Below, piece after piece: positions 1 to 8,962 of a DNA stretch of 56,421 bases. The position numbers were made by a program, and so were the translations under genes. The DNA comes from an uncultured Erysipelotrichaceae bacterium. Its GTDB lineage: Bacteria > Bacillota_I > Bacilli_A > RFN20 > CAG-826. Positions within the stretch are counted from its first letter, which is position 1. Every line of letters begins with the position of its first letter. The notes under the pieces are model-generated. The model was given only the letters and a program-made list of their open reading frames with translations. It did not search any database and had not been told where the DNA came from. The stretch lies in contig CADCGC010000008.1 of NCBI GenBank assembly GCA_902800905.1, forward strand, positions 1-56,421. Direction: 5' to 3'.

Positions 1-30
1 GGTTATTATATTTGTATAAAATGTTGTAGT

Positions 31-58
31 AAATAAAAGAGGATCAAATTTGACCCTC
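31..58 (-). terminator. possible distal terminator
   Basis: On the minus strand GAGGGTCAAA pairs with TTTGATCCTC (10 bp with one G-U, the inner pairs probably open) and is followed by TTTTATTT. It lies beyond the terminator directly after the leftmost gene, so it could catch read-through. No gene is seen between 59 and 134. Confidence 0.35.
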
Positions 59-134
59 GATTATTAACCTTTGAATTTAATTTCGTGCGTTTGCCCTAAA
101 GTAATAAGTAAATAGAGATATACTAATAAAGATA

Positions 135-161
135 TGTGGATGAAGTTTTCCACATTTTTTT
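135..161 (+). terminator. plus-strand terminator of a gene outside the window
   Basis: TGTGGA (135-140) pairs with TCCACA (149-154) and is followed by seven T residues. It would end a plus-strand transcript entering from the left, convergent with the minus-strand gene at 192. Confidence 0.5.
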
Positions 162-167
162 GTCCAC

Positions 168-191
168 AAAAAAGATCTCCTTTCTGAGACC
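168..191 (-). terminator. terminator after the DUF1846 gene
   Basis: On the minus strand GGTCTC, loop AGAAAG, GAGATC (6 bp, one G-U) is followed by six T residues. It starts immediately after the stop codon at 192. Confidence 0.65.
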
Positions 192-1682
192 TTATTGATT
201 CTTTGTGTATAACTTCTTTTTATAAGAAATTGGTTCTTCAGTAACTCTAATACCAAGTCTAGTTAAAGTTCCTAAGTCAACTTCTGAAAGGATCGTAGAG
301 CTATGTGCTTCACTTCCTGCAAGTTTAGGGAGTTGCTTTAACGCCATTTCGGCAAGAGGATTAGTTCTTGATTGAATGGAGAGGATTAGAAGGACTTCTT
401 CTGCCCTTAATCTCGTATTACTACGATGCAAGAAATTTGTTTTAAGTTCTTTGGTTGGCTCTAACACAGCTGGCATAAGAAGGAACATATTCTTATCAAT
501 CTTCGCTAAATACTTAAGAGTGTTTAATAAAGCTGCCGCGCATGCTCCAAACAATGCGCTTCTATGGCCAGTGATGATTTTTCCATTTGGCAATTCAATC
601 GCCACACTTGGTTCATCTTTCTCTTCAGCGACTTTAAGACATGCTTTAACGCATTTTCTAGCGGTAATAGAAACTCCGGCTTTATTAAGAAGCATATCCA
701 TCTTATCGATGGTTTCATCCTTAAATCTACCGAGATAGACATTCTTTTGAGTTTGATAATAACGCCTAATGATTTCTCTATTACACGCTTTAATGACACC
801 TTGTTCATCATCAATAGCGAAGCCCACCATATTAACTCCCATATCAGTTGGAGAGAAATATGGGGATTCACCATAGATATGTTCAAAGATATTCTTTAAA
901 AGCGGGAAAACCTCAATATCACGATTGTAATTCACTGCAGGAACCCCATATTTTTCTAAATGGAATGGGTCAATCATATTGACATCATTTAAATCAACAG
1001 TCGCGGCTTCATACGCTAAATTGACCGGATGATTTAAAGGTAAATTCCATACAGGGAACGTCTCATATTTCGCATATCCTGCTCTGATTCCTTTTTTGTT
1101 TTCGTGATAAAGTTGAGACAAACATGTCGCCATCTTTCCACTTCCTGGTCCAGGAGCGGTCACCACTACTAAAGGTTTTGTAGTAACAACATATTCATTC
1201 TTTCCTAAGCCATCTTCACTAACGATAAGTGGGAGGTTATGAGGATAACCATTAATCTTATAGTGACGATAGACATTTAAATCGTTATGTTCGAGTTTTT
1301 TGATAAATGTATCAAGAGCGACACTACTTTCATAGAAAGAGATAACGACACTACTTACGTATAATCCAACTTCACGATATGTATCGATTAGTCTTTCAAC
1401 TTCTTCTTGATAAGTGATTAATGTATCGTTTCTAACTTTATTAGATGCGATATCGTTCGCATTAACAACAATAATGACTTCAACTTTGTTTTTAATGCCT
1501 AATAACATTTGAAGTTTGGAGTCACTCTTAAAGCCTGGTAACACTCTACTCGCATGATAGTCATCAAAAAGCTTTCCACCAAATTCAAGGTAGAGTTTGT
1601 CGCCAAATTTAGAGATTCTTTTTAAAATTGATTCTCTTTGAATTTTTAAATACTTACTATTGTTAAAAGGTTCTTTTTTCAT
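192..1682 (-). CDS. DUF1846 (UPF0371) family protein
   Basis: A 496-residue protein matching the usual length and sequence of the DUF1846/UPF0371 family, whose biochemical role I do not know. A region near residues 173-185 has a glycine-rich stretch (VTAPGPGSGKMATCL) that resembles a phosphate-binding loop. No signal peptide or membrane segment is seen, so it should be cytoplasmic. The ATG at 1682 opens with MKKEPF. The gene is the last of the minus-strand series, 54 bp after the DJ-1 family gene, and has its own terminator. The family assignment rests on remembered sequence resemblance over the full length; the function is unassigned. Confidence 0.85.
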   Translation of the reverse strand: MKKEPFNNSKYLKIQRESILKRISKFGDKLYLEFGGKLFDDYHASRVLPGFKSDSKLQMLLGIKNKVEVIIVVNANDIASNKVRNDTLITYQEEVERLIDTYREVGLYVSSVVISFYESSVALDTFIKKLEHNDLNVYRHYKINGYPHNLPLIVSEDGLGKNEYVVTTKPLVVVTAPGPGSGKMATCLSQLYHENKKGIRAGYAKYETFPVWNLPLNHPVNLAYEAATVDLNDVNMIDPFHLEKYGVPAVNYNRDIEVFPLLKNIFEHIYGESPYFSPTDMGVNMVGFAIDDEQGVIKACNREIIRRYYQTQKNVYLGRFKDETIDKMDMLLNKAGVSITARKCVKACLKVAEEKDEPSVAIELPNGKIITGHRSALFGACAAALLNTLKYLAKIDKNMFLLMPAVLEPTKELKTNFLHRSNTRLRAEEVLLILSIQSRTNPLAEMALKQLPKLAGSEAHSSTILSEVDLGTLTRLGIRVTEEPISYKKKLYTKNQ

Positions 1683-1736
1683 ATCTTATTCTTCAAGAAT
1701 ATAACTGCTTTATTTTCATTTCAAGAAATAGCGAAA

Positions 1737-2288
1737 TTATTTCTTTTTTAATCCTGCAATTCCTGAATACACTCTATTACTTACGTCTTTTCCTAATAGT
1801 TTTTCAATGATTGCTAAACCAAAAGGAATACTATATAACATGCTTCTTGCAGTAATTATTTGATCTAACACCACTACCTCGGTTCCTAAATACTTGCCAT
1901 TAATTCCTTCTTCACATCCTGGATAGCATGTAAATGGTTTGTTATCTAAAATACCAGCTTTACCTAACACCATTGGAGCAGCGCATATCGCACAAACAAG
2001 TCGTCCTGCTAAATACATTGCTCTTACTGCTTTAATAACTTCTTCGCTCTTTAAAAGGTTCTGTACGCCTAAAGATCCGCCCGGAAGTATAATTGCGTCA
2101 AATTCTCCTAAATTCAGCTCAGAGAGCCTTTTAAAGTTATTAAAATACATTTTGTGAGATGAGATAACTGTCTCTTCTTCTTTGATGCGGGCGTCGATCA
2201 CTTCTATACCCGCTCTAACAAGGACATCTCTAGTTGCTACTGCTTCAACATCTTCAAATCCATCAGCAAAAATCATTAAGGCTTTCAT
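1737..2288 (-). CDS. DJ-1/PfpI family protein (YajL/ThiJ-like)
   Basis: A 183-residue protein of the DJ-1 branch of the class I glutamine amidotransferase-like fold. It shows the nucleophile elbow VCAICAAP with Cys102, the FADGFEDVE segment supplying the conserved acidic residue (Glu15), and an ILPGG strand-turn. Family members act as glyoxalases/deglycases, chaperones or oxidative-stress proteins; which one applies here cannot be read from sequence. The start at 2288 is preferred over an upstream in-frame start because GGAGAA lies about 9 bp before it and the protein then begins MKALMIFADG, as in the family. It is probably cytoplasmic. Confidence 0.88.
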   Translation of the reverse strand: MKALMIFADGFEDVEAVATRDVLVRAGIEVIDARIKEEETVISSHKMYFNNFKRLSELNLGEFDAIILPGGSLGVQNLLKSEEVIKAVRAMYLAGRLVCAICAAPMVLGKAGILDNKPFTCYPGCEEGINGKYLGTEVVVLDQIITARSMLYSIPFGLAIIEKLLGKDVSNRVYSGIAGLKKK

Positions 2289-2318
2289 ACTAATTTTCTC
2301 CAATAAAAATATTGTATA

Positions 2319-2352
2319 CAAAAAGAAAAGACAGGTCATTAAGAACCTGTCT
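2319..2352 (-). terminator. terminator after the small lipoprotein gene
   Basis: On the minus strand AGACAGGT, an 8-base loop and ACCTGTCT form a perfect 8-bp stem (2329-2352), followed by TTTTCTTTTT. It follows the stop codon at 2367 by about 14 bp. Confidence 0.85.
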
Positions 2353-2366
2353 AAATTAATAACTAA

Positions 2367-2966
2367 TTATTTATAAAGTGTGAGACTGAATAAGAACCCT
2401 CTACCAGCAGTTGTGTATTCGGTAGGATTGTTATTAGCGGTTTCAATAGTTACTGTTTTACTATCGATTGTAAATTCAAGATCCTCGCCAGTAGCATTCG
2501 CGTTATATGGAAGAGCAACTGCATCAGCACCATTAACTTTAATTAAGTTTGTATCGTTAACTGGATATTCTTCACTACTAACGTAGAATGAATGGCAATT
2601 TAGCACCATTTTTTTGATGGTTTCATTAGCGGTAAATACAAGTTTAGCGTTCTCATCGCCCTTGCCAAATTTAAGCATTCCGCCTTGGTTTTCTAAAGCA
2701 CCACCTCTTCCATTTCCTTCATAGAAGAGATTAATTTCACTAATGGTGATCGACCCTTCTCCATCAACTTTGTAGGAAGCAAATTTATCATCTGCGACAT
2801 CCGCGTTGATTTTAGATCCTTTAGCAGTGACTGCTGAAAAGTCATATTTTACTAGAAGTACTGGTTCGCTTGGTTCTGGGTCTCCTCCGTCACCTCCACC
2901 AGAAGGTTGATTACATCCAGTAAGCATTAATAATGTCGCTAACGGTAATAAGATTAGTTTTTTCAT
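2367..2966 (-). CDS. small secreted lipoprotein, unknown function
   Basis: A 199-residue lipoprotein. Residues 1-18 are a lipoprotein signal with lipobox LTGC (Cys18), followed by a Gly/Ser/Pro/Glu-rich tether and a roughly 155-residue, probably all-beta domain with no motif I recognise. The beta-rich domain recalls the extra domains attached to secreted nucleases and nucleotidases, including the terminal region of the 901-residue nucleotidase in this window, but that similarity is impressionistic. The ATG at 2966 is chosen because GAGGAG sits about 9 bp upstream and the signal peptide then starts at MKKL. It is probably anchored on the outer face of the membrane. Confidence 0.8.
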   Translation of the reverse strand: MKKLILLPLATLLMLTGCNQPSGGGDGGDPEPSEPVLLVKYDFSAVTAKGSKINADVADDKFASYKVDGEGSITISEINLFYEGNGRGGALENQGGMLKFGKGDENAKLVFTANETIKKMVLNCHSFYVSSEEYPVNDTNLIKVNGADAVALPYNANATGEDLEFTIDSKTVTIETANNNPTEYTTAGRGFLFSLTLYK

Positions 2967-3028
2967 ATTTAAACTCCTCAATTGCTTAACATATTTATTA
3001 TGCATTAATAATCTAATAATTGAAACAA

Positions 3029-4180
3029 TTATCCAACTAGAATTGAGATGATGCTATTAAGAGTGGATTCACTAACACCAGTTCTATCCATTAAATAGCT
3101 CTTAGCTCTTTCTGACATCGTATCTCCAGTAGCGTTATCAATTCCATAGATGTAGTAACTACTTCCATCGATATTACTAGTTTTAAGAATTCCTCCATTG
3201 ATATTTGCAAAGTTAGAAAATAGATAATCTTTAATCAAATCTTCTTTACTAACTCCACAGAGAGCCCCTAAAACATAGGCTAACGCACCAGTTCTATCGG
3301 TTCCTCTAACACAGTGGAACGCGAGTGGATAATTCTCCTCACTAGCGCATAATTCTAAAAATGCTTTAACATTATCTTTATTCTCTTCTCTGATCGTGTT
3401 AGATCCACCATATCTCATTGGAAGGCTAACATAATTAACTGAACTACCTAAAGGTGAAGATGTAATGCCGTTTGTTTCATCATTTCCCTTTTTATCAACT
3501 TTTTCTCTAATGTCAACTTCAGTTTTTAAACCAAGTTGTTTAACAAGCACTTCTCTGCCTTTTGAAGTTGGTTCGCTTGGAATAGCCCCTTCTTCTCCGT
3601 GCTTATAATTAAACTGAGCGGTACGATAAACATATCCTTGTTTCATATATTTACCACTTTCAGTCATATATCCACCGATATCGCGAATATTTTCGACTCC
3701 TTCAGCGTTAATGTTTCTGAGTTTTGAATCGCTTGTTGTAAATTCTTTAACTTCGCTTTCAAAAGTTGTGCTCTTATAATACGCTTTAACCTTGTAATAA
3801 TATTTAGTGTGAAGTTTTAAATTATATAATTCGGTAGAATTACTTCCTGCAGGATGTTCGTAACTGCTAGCAAAATCACTTGTTTCACTTGTAACAATTT
3901 TATATGAACCGGTCGCTCCATTATCAGTATTAATTGTATAAGTGACTTTAATACCTAAAGGCGCTGATTGGGATTTTCTAGCAAAATTATTTTCATAATT
4001 ATCATTTTGCTTAATATATAAATCAGGATCTTCGCTTTCTAAAAATCCTTTTTGTAAATCTGTATGAATCTCAGTAGCGGTTATATTATCAATAGAAAAC
4101 TTAACTTCTCCAGGATCTTTTTGGCACGAAGTAAGCGAAATAGCGACTAACGCAGTAAAAACAAATAAATATTTTTTCAT
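3029..4180 (-). CDS. tyrosine-protein phosphatase-like lipoprotein (Y_phosphatase3 type)
   Basis: A 383-residue lipoprotein: signal with lipobox LTSC (Cys19), a fibronectin-III-like beta region (about residues 75-150, ending VKEFTTSD), then a tyrosine/inositol phosphatase domain. That domain shows the family entry motif NIRDIGGY and the active-site loop HCVRGTDRTG, in which Cys290 is the nucleophile and Arg296 the phosphate-binding residue of CX5R. The catalytic residues are intact. Secreted relatives act on phosphotyrosine, phosphoinositides or other phosphate esters. ATG 4180 is preferred over the upstream in-frame start because it gives a clean signal peptide. It lies just beyond a terminator, so it is probably transcribed separately from the OB-repeat lipoprotein. 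Confidence 0.88.
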   Translation of the reverse strand: MKKYLFVFTALVAISLTSCQKDPGEVKFSIDNITATEIHTDLQKGFLESEDPDLYIKQNDNYENNFARKSQSAPLGIKVTYTINTDNGATGSYKIVTSETSDFASSYEHPAGSNSTELYNLKLHTKYYYKVKAYYKSTTFESEVKEFTTSDSKLRNINAEGVENIRDIGGYMTESGKYMKQGYVYRTAQFNYKHGEEGAIPSEPTSKGREVLVKQLGLKTEVDIREKVDKKGNDETNGITSSPLGSSVNYVSLPMRYGGSNTIREENKDNVKAFLELCASEENYPLAFHCVRGTDRTGALAYVLGALCGVSKEDLIKDYLFSNFANINGGILKTSNIDGSSYYIYGIDNATGDTMSERAKSYLMDRTGVSESTLNSIISILVG

Positions 4181-4198
4181 AAATAAGCACCTGAAGTT

Positions 4199-4227
4199 AT
4201 TATACATAAAATGTCTCCACAAGAAAA
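4199..4227 (-). promoter_or_regulatory. weak candidate promoter of the phosphatase gene
   Basis: A perfect -10 TATAAT (4199-4204) lies 18 bp upstream of the ATG at 4180. At 17-bp spacing the -35 is a poor TTTTCT (4222-4227), which is also the T-tract of the upstream terminator. Confidence 0.3.
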
Positions 4228-4248
4228 GGAGCGTGCAAGCACGCCCCT
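4221..4248 (-). terminator. terminator after the OB-repeat lipoprotein gene
   Basis: On the minus strand GGGGCGTGC and GCACGCTCC form a GC-rich stem with one G-U pair around a short TT centre, followed by TTTTCTT. It sits about 20 bp after the stop codon at 4269. Confidence 0.85.
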
Positions 4249-4268
4249 AATTTAGATAAGTATTAAAC

Positions 4269-5942
4269 TTATGCGTTTTTTGGTGTAACGGAAACTAAAT
4301 TTGTTCCACTTGCCATTTCTGGAGTAACGTTTTCACCACTAACGAATTTTTGGAATAATCCTTCAACAACAACAAGGTCACCCTTTGCTGGTTGTTGATT
4401 TCCGTTTGGTTTTGCGTAGTAAACAAGAAGGACTTTTGCGCTTTCGCCGCCTTCGCCACCTTCGCCGCCTTCACCTTCGACTTTGACCCATGTACCACCA
4501 GTAATTTCTGGTTTAACATTTCCGGATTTATCGACATATTTTTGAAGTTTTCCGGTAACTTTAACTTCGTCGCCAACACTTAATTTGTCATAATCGGCTT
4601 TTAATAATGCTCTGTAGCATTGAATTGTGTCTGTAGCATCAGCTGTTGCGCCAATCCAGAAATCATAAGTAGCATAATCGTTTTCGTTGCTTTGTTTAGA
4701 AGTGACAATACCAGAAACTTCATATTTTTCATCTGTTGTTGCACCATCTTCTAAGGCATTAATAATAGCAAGAGCTTCAGCAACAGTAGCTGCTGTTGGA
4801 GGTACTTCGACCCATGCTTCGCCAGCTTCTAATAATTCGATTGATTCAATGTTACCATTGTCTTCGACTTGGCCATTGTAATTCTTAATCTTGGTTGTAA
4901 CTTTAACTTTTGCACCTTTTAATAAGTTGGTTTGCTTATTTGATGGTACTCCATAAAGTTCAAATAATGTCTTAACGTCAACATCATCTGCGACAGTTTT
5001 GGTATCTGCCATGAAGAAATTGTTGTCGTCTTTCTTAACAACATAACCAGTAATAATATATTTTGCTTGTGATGCTTCTTGGTGTTGTAATTTTGAACCA
5101 TCTTCAACTGCTTTCGCAACTGTTGCTTCGATATCATCAACTGGTTGTGGTTTATCACCAGTAGCACTAATGAAGACAGCACCTGCTGTTTCGTGTTGAC
5201 CATTGTATGGTTTTGCAAATTTTGCTCTGATGGTTGCTGTAGCACCTAGCCAAATATCATCAGCGGTCCATTCTCTTTGATTTTCACCTTCGTAAATATC
5301 AACGAGATAGGCTTCAAATCTTTCACCACCAGTTTGTGCTGGAGCATAGTACCAAGAACAAACCTTCTTGTTACCTTTATTTCCAATACCTGGTTCATGA
5401 TAGAATTGAGCGACTGTGCCTCTGAAGTAATATTCTTCAGTTGTTGGTAAGGCATTCTTTTCTTCTAATGCATGGCTAACTTTTAAAGCATCTTCATTAT
5501 CAAATGGATCTGCTTCATTACCTTCATGGGTTGTGCCATAAAGTTCTTTATTTGTTGGTTTATGGACAACATTAACTTTGAAGGATTTTTGTGTGCCGTA
5601 GTATTTGACTGCGACTGTTGTTTCGCCTTCACCCATTGCGGTAAAGATTAAACCGGTGTTTTGAACAACGCTTGTGTTTCCAATTGTGAAAGTGAGGTTA
5701 CCTTTACCTAATTCGGTAAGAGCAGCTTTCTTTTCACCATTGTCAGTAAGTTCAAGAACAATGGTACGTGTTGCATCACCAACCATCCAATCGGCTTCCA
5801 TTTCATCCTTATTGGTGATTGTGATTGTGTGTGTTCCGTCATCAGTATCTTGGCCTGATTGAGATCCTCCTCCACCAGCTGGTGTACAACCAGCTAACAT
5901 ACCGACAGCGAATAAGATTGGTAATAATTTTCTAAATTTCAT
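4269..5942 (-). CDS. lipoprotein with repeated OB-fold-like domains
   Basis: A 557-residue lipoprotein with lipobox LAGC (Cys19) and a Gly/Ser tether. A Big-like beta domain (about 40-130) is followed by three related domains (about 145-270, 275-385, 395-490). These carry strand patterns such as YYFRGTVAQF, YIITGYVVKK and YEVSGIVTSK, ending in VGDEVKVTGKLQKY. They resemble the OB folds appended to secreted nucleases such as Bacillus YhcR. After a GEGG repeat linker (about 492-503) comes half of another such domain. No catalytic motif is seen, so binding of nucleic acid or another polymer outside the cell is inferred. It lies 38 bp downstream of the zinc-ribbon gene and close to the nuclease lipoprotein, which carries similar domains. 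Confidence 0.82.
   Translation of the reverse strand: MKFRKLLPILFAVGMLAGCTPAGGGGSQSGQDTDDGTHTITITNKDEMEADWMVGDATRTIVLELTDNGEKKAALTELGKGNLTFTIGNTSVVQNTGLIFTAMGEGETTVAVKYYGTQKSFKVNVVHKPTNKELYGTTHEGNEADPFDNEDALKVSHALEEKNALPTTEEYYFRGTVAQFYHEPGIGNKGNKKVCSWYYAPAQTGGERFEAYLVDIYEGENQREWTADDIWLGATATIRAKFAKPYNGQHETAGAVFISATGDKPQPVDDIEATVAKAVEDGSKLQHQEASQAKYIITGYVVKKDDNNFFMADTKTVADDVDVKTLFELYGVPSNKQTNLLKGAKVKVTTKIKNYNGQVEDNGNIESIELLEAGEAWVEVPPTAATVAEALAIINALEDGATTDEKYEVSGIVTSKQSNENDYATYDFWIGATADATDTIQCYRALLKADYDKLSVGDEVKVTGKLQKYVDKSGNVKPEITGGTWVKVEGEGGEGGEGGESAKVLLVYYAKPNGNQQPAKGDLVVVEGLFQKFVSGENVTPEMASGTNLVSVTPKNA
4443..4475. repeat. 9-bp tandem repeat inside the OB-repeat lipoprotein gene
   Basis: The plus strand reads TTCGCCGCC, TTCGCCACC, TTCGCCGCC, TTCACC, encoding the GEGGEGGEGGE linker. 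The unit is in frame, so changes in copy number would lengthen or shorten the linker without breaking the gene. Confidence 0.75.
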
Positions 5943-5980
5943 AATCCCTCCTTATTAACAATCATTATTTTCCTTTGCAA

Positions 5981-6454
5981 TTACTGCACAAAGGTCTTGT
6001 TATTTAGATCCTTTAAGAGTTGAGAGTAATGGTGTCTAGTCTTGAGTCCGATAATCGTCAAGTAGACCCCAACTCCTAAAAGAATAACAGACACGATAGT
6101 TGCGACAATGAATACATAGAATTCCGCGCAATTGGTCTGGAGAACAAAGCCTTGTGAAGGCTTGTTCGCAAGAATGAAGAAGATAATCGCGATGATTAAT
6201 AAGATTACTCCAAGAGCGTTCATACACATTCCACGAGCGTAAGAGTTATTCGCTCTTTGGATTTGGGCATGGCTAGCACGAGAAAGTTCTTTTGAATCTT
6301 CTTCAGAAAGTCCTTCGTGGATTAAATGTCCACAGCGAGGGCAAATATATTGAACTTTTGTATATTCACTATATTCGACCTCTTTTTCAAAGGAAGTTTT
6401 TTGGCTTTCAATTTTATGTTCGTCAATCTTTTTTCCACAATGATAACAATACAT
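5981..6454 (-). CDS. zinc-ribbon membrane protein, unknown function
   Basis: A 157-residue protein with an N-terminal double-CxxC zinc ribbon (Cys3, Cys6, Cys38, Cys41) on the cytoplasmic side. Two hydrophobic segments follow (about residues 77-97 and 109-136), with a short charged tail. A good ribosome site (AAGGAG) lies about 9 bp before the ATG at 6454. It sits 14 bp after the nuclease gene and is probably in its operon. I do not recognise a specific family. Zinc ribbon plus two membrane helices occurs in many small regulatory or accessory membrane proteins. Confidence 0.75.
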   Translation of the reverse strand: MYCYHCGKKIDEHKIESQKTSFEKEVEYSEYTKVQYICPRCGHLIHEGLSEEDSKELSRASHAQIQRANNSYARGMCMNALGVILLIIAIIFFILANKPSQGFVLQTNCAEFYVFIVATIVSVILLGVGVYLTIIGLKTRHHYSQLLKDLNNKTFVQ

Positions 6455-6468
6455 AATTTTCTCCTTCC

Positions 6469-8943
6469 TTATTTAATGGATTGGACTTGGCATCCATTTT
6501 GTCTTGTTGTTATTGTTCCATCAGCAAGTTTAGCAAGAACAGATCTGACAAGAACTTCCTTTCCAACCGTTAAATCTTCATAGTTTAATCCTGAAGCAAA
6601 TTTTGCTCCAGTAATAAGGAAGTCACTACCGTCAGCAGTGATTATGAAACTGATACGTTTAGTACCTGCATCATACTCTACAGTAATTTCTTTGACAGAG
6701 CCTTCAATATAGTAAGTACTTGAAGTTTCTGTTCCGGCTTCTAATGCACCAGCGATTTCAGCTGCTTGTGCCGGACCGATTGGATCTTCAGGTGTTTGTC
6801 CTTTTGGGTATGCAGACATAACACTTGCGCCATTGAAATCAACTTCGTTGTTTTTAACAACCGGGACACCAAAGAGTGTAATGATGGAACCATTAATTAC
6901 TGAATCAGTATAAGTTTCAGTAGTGATAATGTTATTAGCGTAAACAGTGAGGTCGCCATCTTCAAATTCAATATCTCTGACAGTGGCGCCCTTGCCATCA
7001 TATTTAATAATTGTTGAACTGACGAATTCAGCTTTGCCATTGAAGTTTTTGATTCTTCCAACAATGGTAACGCTCTTATTAACAGCAATTGATGCACCAT
7101 CGAGTTGGCTTAATACCTTAGCGCGATAAGCAACAATGTCTTTTGAACCATCAGTAACAGTAATTGTAATATTGCTATATGCTTTATCCCAAGCAGTGTC
7201 AATTGACTTAATTGTTCCACTTGCGGCGTAGAATTCTTTGGTTTCTTTACCTTTTTCTAATTCATCAATAACTGTGGCAACTTGTGAAATAGTTTTAATG
7301 GTTGATTCTTTAACAGATGTTGCTCTATCTCTAAAGTAATAATAAACACTTGGTACATATGTAACGTCATAAGCATCAGCGATTGTTAATGGATTTGTTC
7401 TAACTGTTCCTTTTTTGTCTGTAACACACTTCAAATCGTTATCGCCACAAACGATAATTTGGAACTTATATTCTCCACTAGAGTTCTTGTGATATGAGAA
7501 GACACCAGATAATTCGAATGACTTACCAACGACTTTGTTTGGATTCATCCAACTATCAGCAGTGTCATCAGGGTTTCCGTGATATCCAAATGGAACGTAA
7601 GCTGTGAAATCATAGCCTTCAAAATTAAGGGTTAATTCATCGCCAGCGCCATTTAAGTATGCATCTGTGCAAATAAGTGGTTCATTAACTTTAGTACGGC
7701 AGAATAAATCAAAATCAATCTCTTGATCTTTAGTACTAATTTGATTCACTAAATTGTTAACTTCGTCGTTTAAATCTTCAGCAGAATATTCAAATGTCTT
7801 TAGAGCGTGGACACCATCGTTTTCAGTTGAAGAAAGAATAATCTTACAGTTGTCATCTCCTTCTTTCCAGTTTAAGGCAGCTGGCCAGTGACCTTGAGTA
7901 CCAGAAATTTGGAAGCCAAATGTTTCGCTATCAGAAGCGACACCACAAACTTCGAGATATGTTCCAACTTTAGTGTATTCTCCATTAATTGGAGTCATTC
8001 CACAGAAGACGTTAATTCCAGCCCATTCATCTATATAGTTTTCTGGATGTTCTGGATCGTATTCATCATCTGCGACTGGTTCTCCGGTTTCTTTATCAAA
8101 GATAAATCTTTCTTGGAGATATAACATTCTATCGACAAATCCAGAAACAACGCCAGTAATTCTAACTTTAGCGCCATCATATTGATTCTTCCAATCTGGA
8201 TCAGTGTTCACTAATGATGTCATTACTTCTTTTTTAATATCATATAAAGTAGTTGTTAAATATTCTCCATAGTTGAAATCTGGATCATATTCTGCCCATA
8301 AGCCACGAACTAATCTTTCAGCTTGGTTCATCGCATCAGAGAAGGTGTCTTTATAAGCAGGAACATCACTTGTGTTCTTTGCCCAAGATAATCCATCTTG
8401 AACAATCCATAAGTTAAGTAAGACTAAGGATTCAACAGGAGCGTTCTTCACTGTTTCATTAATCCAAACAAGGGATAAGTAACGAGATCCTGTGGAGTCT
8501 GTTTTTGGTTTATCATAAACACCAGCACTACCATCTTCGGCAGTTGAGAATGGAGATGAAACGACAATTGTGCCGTTTGCAGCAGCTTTCTCAAGCTTAG
8601 ATTGAGTGTACTTACTGGCTTTCTTACCAAATGGTTGAACTGCACCAGTTGATTCTGGCGTGTCGATTCCATAATAACGGGCTTTTAAAGTTGTTGAAGT
8701 ATCGCCATAAACATTTTTGAAGTGAGTGGTATCACCATCAATATATGTCAAGACTTCAACTTGACCAATTCCGTCTTCAAAGAAGTCGTGATTTTTATAA
8801 TCAAGTTTAAGTTTCACGCTTCCATTATGGACATAGTCGATTGAGCCATCGCCTTGAGGGCCACATGCTGAAAGAGCAGCGACTCCAGCAAACATTGCGG
8901 TAGCGACAATACATTTAATAAGTTTATTGAAGGTTTTTGTCAT
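6469..8943 (-). CDS. secreted staphylococcal-nuclease-like lipoprotein with OB-type repeats
   Basis: An 824-residue lipoprotein (lipobox LSAC, Cys27) with a thermonuclease (SNase) domain at about residues 60-220. The calcium/active-site elements are visible: YIDGDT (Asp69/Asp71), then Arg89 and Asp94-Thr-Pro-Glu97 in KARYYGIDTPE, and Arg154 in STGSRYLSLVW. They correspond to Arg35, Asp40, Glu43 and Arg87 of the S. aureus enzyme, so it should be active. The remaining 600 residues hold several OB-like beta domains similar to those of the 557-residue lipoprotein. It would cut DNA or RNA at the cell surface. ATG 8943 is chosen for its strong AAGGAGGT site; an upstream in-frame start lacks one. 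It is the last or near-last gene of the ABC transporter operon, 20 bp after a binding protein. Confidence 0.9.
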   Translation of the reverse strand: MTKTFNKLIKCIVATAMFAGVAALSACGPQGDGSIDYVHNGSVKLKLDYKNHDFFEDGIGQVEVLTYIDGDTTHFKNVYGDTSTTLKARYYGIDTPESTGAVQPFGKKASKYTQSKLEKAAANGTIVVSSPFSTAEDGSAGVYDKPKTDSTGSRYLSLVWINETVKNAPVESLVLLNLWIVQDGLSWAKNTSDVPAYKDTFSDAMNQAERLVRGLWAEYDPDFNYGEYLTTTLYDIKKEVMTSLVNTDPDWKNQYDGAKVRITGVVSGFVDRMLYLQERFIFDKETGEPVADDEYDPEHPENYIDEWAGINVFCGMTPINGEYTKVGTYLEVCGVASDSETFGFQISGTQGHWPAALNWKEGDDNCKIILSSTENDGVHALKTFEYSAEDLNDEVNNLVNQISTKDQEIDFDLFCRTKVNEPLICTDAYLNGAGDELTLNFEGYDFTAYVPFGYHGNPDDTADSWMNPNKVVGKSFELSGVFSYHKNSSGEYKFQIIVCGDNDLKCVTDKKGTVRTNPLTIADAYDVTYVPSVYYYFRDRATSVKESTIKTISQVATVIDELEKGKETKEFYAASGTIKSIDTAWDKAYSNITITVTDGSKDIVAYRAKVLSQLDGASIAVNKSVTIVGRIKNFNGKAEFVSSTIIKYDGKGATVRDIEFEDGDLTVYANNIITTETYTDSVINGSIITLFGVPVVKNNEVDFNGASVMSAYPKGQTPEDPIGPAQAAEIAGALEAGTETSSTYYIEGSVKEITVEYDAGTKRISFIITADGSDFLITGAKFASGLNYEDLTVGKEVLVRSVLAKLADGTITTRQNGCQVQSIK

Positions 8944-8962
8944 ATTAATGACCTCCTTTAAA

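Noticed and set aside
376-738. Plus-strand open frame of 120 codons
   Set aside because: It is the shadow of the DUF1846 gene; no ribosome site and no recognisable protein.
2967-3028. Hairpin ATAATTG/CAATTAT after the phosphatase gene
   Set aside because: AT-only stem with no proper T-run; too weak to call a terminator.
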